Shown here in pieces: positions 26,828-31,620 of a stretch of DNA of 31,620 nt (position 1 is its first letter; each line of letters begins with the position of its first letter). This DNA is from Barthelona sp. PAP020. Lineage: Eukaryota; Metamonada: BaSk clade. The stretch lies in NCBI GenBank assembly GCA_040182905.1, contig JARQWU010000106.1:1-31620 (forward strand). The letters are read 5' to 3'. The position numbers were made by a program, and so were the translations under genes. The notes under the pieces were generated by a model, which saw nothing but the letters and a program-made list of their open reading frames with translations, was not told where the DNA came from and searched no databases.

Positions 26828-29800
26828 TTACTCTTTATTTTCATTTTCAGAAGATATTTTGTTTTCATCTGTGTAATTTTCAATAGTTTCTGATTCAACA
26901 TTTGGTGAACTAACATTGGTTGTTGAGTCTTCTTTATCTTCTTCAAGAACTTCCTTTTTAGACATCACTTCAACTTTTTGTCTTTCAACAACTTCATCAA
27001 CACTCATATCTTCAACAATTCTTTCATCCTTTTCTTCTTTCACAGTTTCAGCTACATTTTCAGCTACATTTTCATTTAATTCATGTTTAACACTTGTTGA
27101 AACGCAATCAAAATCTTTGTTTACATCAACAACATTCCTTTCAACTTCATTTTCACTTTCTTCAAGTTCATCTTCTTCAGTTTCTTGTCTTGTTTCATCA
27201 ACATCTCTTTCATCAATTTCACTCCTATTTCCTTGTTCTTGTTCAGCTTCAATAACGTCAAGTTCTTCATCTTTTTTAACATTTTCTTCTTCAAGTTCAG
27301 TTTCAATTTTTTCATTTTCATCTTCATTTTCACTTTCATGGTCTTTTTGAAGTTCACTCTCACTCTCACTCTCACGTGCAGGTTCAGATTCAATATCTTT
27401 ATTTTCATCCTCCTCTTCGCTTTCATGCTCATTTTGTTTTTCTTCCAGTTCTAAATCACACTCAATTTCATTTTCATTGTGATTTTGCTCGTCTTTTTCA
27501 CTATCCATATCAAAAACATTTTGGTTTTTACTTTCACTTGGATTTGGTTCTTCTTCAACTTCAGGTTCTTGAACTTGATCAATTTCACTTGACTTTTCGA
27601 TTTCATTTTCATTTTGAACAGATTCTTTCTCAATTTCAATTTCAGTTTGTTGATCTTCATGTTTATCAGCAATATTTTGATCAAATTCTTCTTGTTCTTG
27701 ATGTTCATTTTTTGAGACGTTTTCATTTTCATTTAGTTCAATTTCATTTTGCTCTTCTTCTTTTTCTTTTTCTTCTTCTTTTTCTTTTTCTTCTTCTTTT
27801 TCTTCTTCTTCTTCTTTTGGTTGTTCAGATTGATTTTTATTTTCTTCATCGGTATCAACATTTTTTTCAGAATCAACCATTTCTTCCTTGTGTTCAACCT
27901 TATCATCAATATCTTCTTCAGGTTTAATTTCCTTGCTATCATTTGTTTCAATAATCTCTTCAATTGGTTCTTGTTTGATTGGTTCTTGTTCAATTTCTTC
28001 TTTTTCTTCTTTTGATTGTTCAGATTGATTTTCTTCTTTTGGATTTTGTAGGTTTTGAATCTTTTCATCAATTTTTTGATCAGCTTTTCTAAAAACATAA
28101 CTCAACTCTTTTTGTTTTCTGGCAGCTTTTAAGAATTTACTGATGCTATTATGTACATTGGTTTCTTCAGGTGATAAAGTATTATCAGAACTGCTTAAAA
28201 TAAAATCAATTTCAACTAAGACATTGATAAGATTCTTTGTTGCCAATAATTTAACAAATCTTGAATATTTCAATAGTTTATCCAAATATTTAATCCAAGA
28301 ATCATCAAAAAGATTTTCATTAATTTTCTTTTCAGTAATATCGATAATTTTACTAAACCCAACAACATAATCATCAAAATAAATGTAATCTTTCATATCA
28401 AACAATCTAATTAACTCATCAAAATCACTTTCTTTGGGCAAATTCAATTTTATGAAATTTTCAATAATTTTTTCAAATATTTTATTCATAATTTGACCAT
28501 ATTCAATATCTTCTTGATTAAAATACCAAGGATAAAAAGTTTCTTTTTCAATTACTCTTAATTGTTCTTCATTTTGTAAATTTAACCACTTTAACCAATA
28601 ATTCTTTAAATTATCATCATAAAACACATGAATTATATTGGAATCAAAAGATTTAAAATCATTTTGATACAAGTATGCTAAATAAGGTGGTAAACATAAC
28701 AATAATTGTTTCTTAAATGAATAATTAGTTAATTCTTTTCCATCTTTATCAACAATATTTATATCATTCAAAATTTTCATAAAAACCTTGACATCAAAGT
28801 TACAATTTTTGATTTTAAAGAAATAATTCAATATCAAGATACCAAAACCACAATTCAGACAATGATAACAAAATTGTTTATCAAATGACAATAATGAATC
28901 AAAAAGACTAAAAATTAAATCAATATGATTGTTAGAATTTGTTCTTTCATTAATATATACAATCAATTCTCTTAAAATCAAATGATTAGATATCAAATAA
29001 TTGATGAGTTTAATTTTAAATGATTTAATAGTGATTAAATCAATGAAAATTTGAACTATTTGTCGAATAATCAAATATTGTTCATTCAATAAGAATATTT
29101 TACTTAAAAATAATTCAATTATTTCATCATCAAATAAATTACCAATTGTTTCAGCATTCTGTTTGATTAAAACTGATATACTATCAATAAATAATCTCAT
29201 TCTCTTGATCGAAATAATATTTTGGTTTTGATTTTGATTATCGTGATCATTCTTCAATTCATCTAACATTTTTGTGAACAACTTAATACTGTTTTCTTTT
29301 TCAATTTTAAATGTGGGCATATTTACCAAAGTTTCCAAAAAAATTCCTTCAATAATGGTGTAATTGGCGTAAACTTTAGGTTTAAAGACTTTGTTATTAT
29401 TGAGATTTTCATACATCCATTCCTTAAATTCGTTTATCCATTTTGAATTCCACACAATGATTGGAGTCTCAATATTGGTGGTTAATGTGGTTTCTAAAGA
29501 ATTATAATCATTTTCCAAACAAATATTTTCAAATATTGGAAAGGTTTGCAAATGTTCATGAAGAGTTTTCAAATATTCAAACATTTTTCGTTTTGCTTCA
29601 GGAATACTTAAATTCTTGTGTAAAAATACAAGCATAAAAAGTTTATAATTTTCCAAACCTTTCAAACCTTCAAACAATTGATAAAACAAATGATCAATTT
29701 CATCATTTCCCTCAGTATCTTTGAACAAATTAAAATATTGTTGGAAAACGTTCTTATCAACTTCAATTATGTCATTAATATCCTGAATTTCTTTGCAAAC

Positions 29801-31620
29801 ATTTCTGATAATATTTATGATATCATAACACTTAAGAATCAATGATAAATGACTGGATAAATCCAAACTCCTGAAATTTTTAATGAACTTTTCATAAATT
29901 AAAACGTTTCCACCAAAATTAACAAAGTTCTTAACAGTTTTTGGATTAACTATGCACAATAATAAATCTAAATATTCCTCAATCTGTGTGTGAGAATTAT
30001 CATTAATTTTCAATTTGAATCCACTTTCAATCAATTGTTCAAACCCTTCAAAATTTGAAAATTTCTTACTCCAATTAAGAGCATCCATTTCAACATACAA
30101 CATGTACAATAATTGAATGCCATTCTTATAATGTAAATCATCATTCAACAATTGAATACAATCGTTCAATAGAATATCATATTGTTTTCTTGAAATGATC
30201 ACACCATCCATACCATTCTTAATCAAAGGTTTTAAGTATAAAGAAGATACAACAGGTTCATTCTTTAACAAAGGATAATCCAATTGAGTTTGTTGCTCAT
30301 GAATAAAAGGCTCATTAGGTTTATTATGAATGATAGTTTTGATTTTTTTAATGGAAGATTCAACTTGCAGTTTTAAATAATTGAATGTAGAATTATTCCA
30401 AATAGCATTAGGAATTTCAATTGAATCATATAATAAACTAATACTCTGATCAAAACCTATTCTATCTAAATAATTTAGAAAAGGTTCAGGAAAATATAAA
30501 AATAGAGGGGTATAATTATTGATATTGATATTGATATTATAAACTAACAATAAAACTTTCATTATACTAGCAAGATAGTCCTTCTTACTAGAATTTAATA
30601 CAACTAAATGATATAAACAAGCTTTATAAAAATTAAATTGTTCCAAATGTAATATGATTGGAGGTTTTTCTTTAAAAATATTATACAATAATTCACATAT
30701 CTTTTTAATGATAATTACATTATTGGACCATAAACATTGAATTAATCTCCATAAATATGAAGGATGTAACATCATACGTTTACCAATAGGTGCTGGTACA
30801 ACAAAAGATTCATTAGAAATTACTTCTTCTTGTTCATTTATTGTTTTTGAAACTTGATCTTCTAATGAAGGTGTAATAGGTTTGTTTTTATTATTATTGT
30901 TAAATAATAATTGATGAGAACTAACTCTGATTAATAAATCTAAAGATAATAAAGCAATATCTGTAGAATTTACTACAATATCAAAATTAATAAATGAAGT
31001 TTCAATTTCATCAATCAAATCTTGAGTAGTAGAAGGATAATTGAGATTTGCTAACAACCAATTACCATCATTATCTTTTGGTATTGTTTCAATATTAATG
31101 AAAAAATCACCATCAATATTTTCATTTTCTTTGTGATTCTTGGTCATTTTTTGTAATTGTTTTTGTTGGTTCATATCTTTAAAAGTATAATCTATTGTTG
31201 GTTTTCTATCATTAAAATTATAATTTGCTGGAATAGTAACTAAACCATATAAACTGATACATAAAGGTTTTAATCCACCAGCTTTTACAAATTCACTAGC
31301 ATTTTCTTTGACAACACTAGCAAAACTAAAGAATTTTAATAACAAATAATATAATTGAGATTCTTGTTGATTATTATTGTCTAAAGATTTGAAATAATTT
31401 GTTAGATAAGGAATCATTGATAAATATCCAATACAATCTTTCTCTTGAGCATTTATCAAATACTTTTCTAAAATATTGTTCATTATTACCAATAATAATA
31501 ATTTCTTCTCATAAATCTTTTCATTTAATAATTCCAAAAAGATACTGTTCAATAAATTTTGTGGATTAATTATTTCAAAACTTTCAAAATCTTTTAATAA
31601 AGTATTCAAATAATAACCTC
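26828..31620 (-). CDS. RME-8/DNAJC13-like protein, C-terminal part, with long acidic tail (5' end outside window)
   Basis: The frame is open to the right edge (about 1597 codons here), so the gene starts outside the window. The body is a helical solenoid. The stretch coded at about 30800-30215 follows a conserved region of RME-8/DNAJC13 and plant GRV2: a P..L..L..LW helix, a FYKACL segment, then FPEPFLNYLDRIG, IPNAIWNN with a basic helix after it, and a SLYLKPLI segment. RME-8 is a J-domain protein that acts on endosomes with Hsc70 and retromer; its J domain and N-terminal repeats would be upstream, unseen. From about 28055 to the end (some 410 residues) the protein is almost only E, K, D, N, Q and S, including a GAA-repeat run of glutamates. 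That tail is not part of known RME-8. The identification rests on pattern memory; another ARM-like family remains possible. Confidence 0.6.
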   Translation of the reverse strand, partial: GYYLNTLLKDFESFEIINPQNLLNSIFLELLNEKIYEKKLLLLVIMNNILEKYLINAQEKDCIGYLSMIPYLTNYFKSLDNNNQQESQLYYLLLKFFSFASVVKENASEFVKAGGLKPLCISLYGLVTIPANYNFNDRKPTIDYTFKDMNQQKQLQKMTKNHKENENIDGDFFINIETIPKDNDGNWLLANLNYPSTTQDLIDEIETSFINFDIVVNSTDIALLSLDLLIRVSSHQLLFNNNNKNKPITPSLEDQVSKTINEQEEVISNESFVVPAPIGKRMMLHPSYLWRLIQCLWSNNVIIIKKICELLYNIFKEKPPIILHLEQFNFYKACLYHLVVLNSSKKDYLASIMKVLLLVYNINININNYTPLFLYFPEPFLNYLDRIGFDQSISLLYDSIEIPNAIWNNSTFNYLKLQVESSIKKIKTIIHNKPNEPFIHEQQTQLDYPLLKNEPVVSSLYLKPLIKNGMDGVIISRKQYDILLNDCIQLLNDDLHYKNGIQLLYMLYVEMDALNWSKKFSNFEGFEQLIESGFKLKINDNSHTQIEEYLDLLLCIVNPKTVKNFVNFGGNVLIYEKFIKNFRSLDLSSHLSLILKCYDIINIIRNVCKEIQDINDIIEVDKNVFQQYFNLFKDTEGNDEIDHLFYQLFEGLKGLENYKLFMLVFLHKNLSIPEAKRKMFEYLKTLHEHLQTFPIFENICLENDYNSLETTLTTNIETPIIVWNSKWINEFKEWMYENLNNNKVFKPKVYANYTIIEGIFLETLVNMPTFKIEKENSIKLFTKMLDELKNDHDNQNQNQNIISIKRMRLFIDSISVLIKQNAETIGNLFDDEIIELFLSKIFLLNEQYLIIRQIVQIFIDLITIKSFKIKLINYLISNHLILRELIVYINERTNSNNHIDLIFSLFDSLLSFDKQFCYHCLNCGFGILILNYFFKIKNCNFDVKVFMKILNDINIVDKDGKELTNYSFKKQLLLCLPPYLAYLYQNDFKSFDSNIIHVFYDDNLKNYWLKWLNLQNEEQLRVIEKETFYPWYFNQEDIEYGQIMNKIFEKIIENFIKLNLPKESDFDELIRLFDMKDYIYFDDYVVGFSKIIDITEKKINENLFDDSWIKYLDKLLKYSRFVKLLATKNLINVLVEIDFILSSSDNTLSPEETNVHNSISKFLKAARKQKELSYVFRKADQKIDEKIQNLQNPKEENQSEQSKEEKEEIEQEPIKQEPIEEIIETNDSKEIKPEEDIDDKVEHKEEMVDSEKNVDTDEENKNQSEQPKEEEEEKEEEKEKEEEKEKEEEQNEIELNENENVSKNEHQEQEEFDQNIADKHEDQQTEIEIEKESVQNENEIEKSSEIDQVQEPEVEEEPNPSESKNQNVFDMDSEKDEQNHNENEIECDLELEEKQNEHESEEEDENKDIESEPARESESESELQKDHESENEDENEKIETELEEENVKKDEELDVIEAEQEQGNRSEIDERDVDETRQETEEDELEESENEVERNVVDVNKDFDCVSTSVKHELNENVAENVAETVKEEKDERIVEDMSVDEVVERQKVEVMSKKEVLEEDKEDSTTNVSSPNVESETIENYTDENKISSENENKE
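27753..27818. repeat. CTT/TTC (GAA) triplet microsatellite in coding sequence
   Basis: This is an imperfect run of TTC, TTT and CTT triplets on the + strand. On the coding (-) strand it reads as GAA/GAG/AAA codons for a glutamate-lysine run within the acidic tail of the RME-8-like protein. Looser GAA-rich low complexity continues on both sides (about 26900-28060). Slippage would change length without breaking the frame. Confidence 0.8.

Noticed and set aside
27733-28098. Frames rich in lysine (- strand) or phenylalanine/serine (+ strand) over the acidic tail
   Set aside because: They are other-frame readings of the GAA-rich repeat coding for the acidic tail; the glutamate frame is continuous with the RME-8-like solenoid.
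1-31620. tRNA genes, CRISPR arrays, insertion sequences or prophage
   Set aside because: No B-box-like GGTTCGANTCC in a tRNA context, no spaced direct repeats, and no transposase, integrase or reverse transcriptase motif were seen on either strand.
1-31620. Alternative genetic code
   Set aside because: TAA, TAG and TGA all end recognisable full-length proteins, and none occurs inside one.

Overview
The window is gene-dense, AT-rich nuclear DNA from a microbial eukaryote (protist). Twelve whole protein genes, one more cut by the window edge and one doubtful small ORF cover roughly 85% of it, and almost every gene is a single uninterrupted reading frame. The products are eukaryotic: importin-7/8-like receptor, NIMA-type kinase, GATA zinc fingers, a GPKOW/Spp2 splicing factor, dipeptidyl peptidase III and an RME-8-like endosomal protein. 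TAA, TAG and TGA all serve as stops, so the code is standard. One 45-base spliceosomal intron is visible. I cannot name the lineage: the intron-poor, AT-rich style would suit metamonads, heteroloboseans or some amoebozoans.

Layout. Positions 1-594 hold no gene, only a hairpin. The + strand block 595-10943 carries a CinA-like protein, dipeptidyl peptidase III, a WD40/coiled-coil protein ending in a CaaX-like box, and an importin with the intron. After 776 bases without a convincing gene, a GPKOW/Spp2-like gene (-) and a secreted EGF-like protein (+) diverge from a 189-base spacer. Then come two GATA-type zinc-finger paralogues in opposite orientations with a NIMA-like kinase between them. The 687-base gap at 17086-17772 contains a diverged fragment of an 18S rRNA gene on the - strand. 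The largest complete gene (17773-24450, 2225 codons) encodes an unrecognised helical protein. The right end is all - strand: a PfkB sugar kinase, an unknown basic-tailed protein, and the C-terminal 1597 or so residues of an RME-8/DNAJC13-like protein with an unusual acidic tail.

The genes do not form one pathway; this looks like ordinary housekeeping gene order. Items most worth a second look are the isolated 18S fragment, the GATA pair sharing both termini, the CinA homologue with a decayed first domain, the GPKOW homologue with a decayed G-patch, the intron with its branch site close to the acceptor, and the architectures of the WD40, kinase and RME-8-like proteins. Several natural starts lie inside longer frames that begin with non-ATG codons; the starts given here are the ATGs supported by homology or by paralogue comparison. 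I did not find a clearly new multi-gene system.
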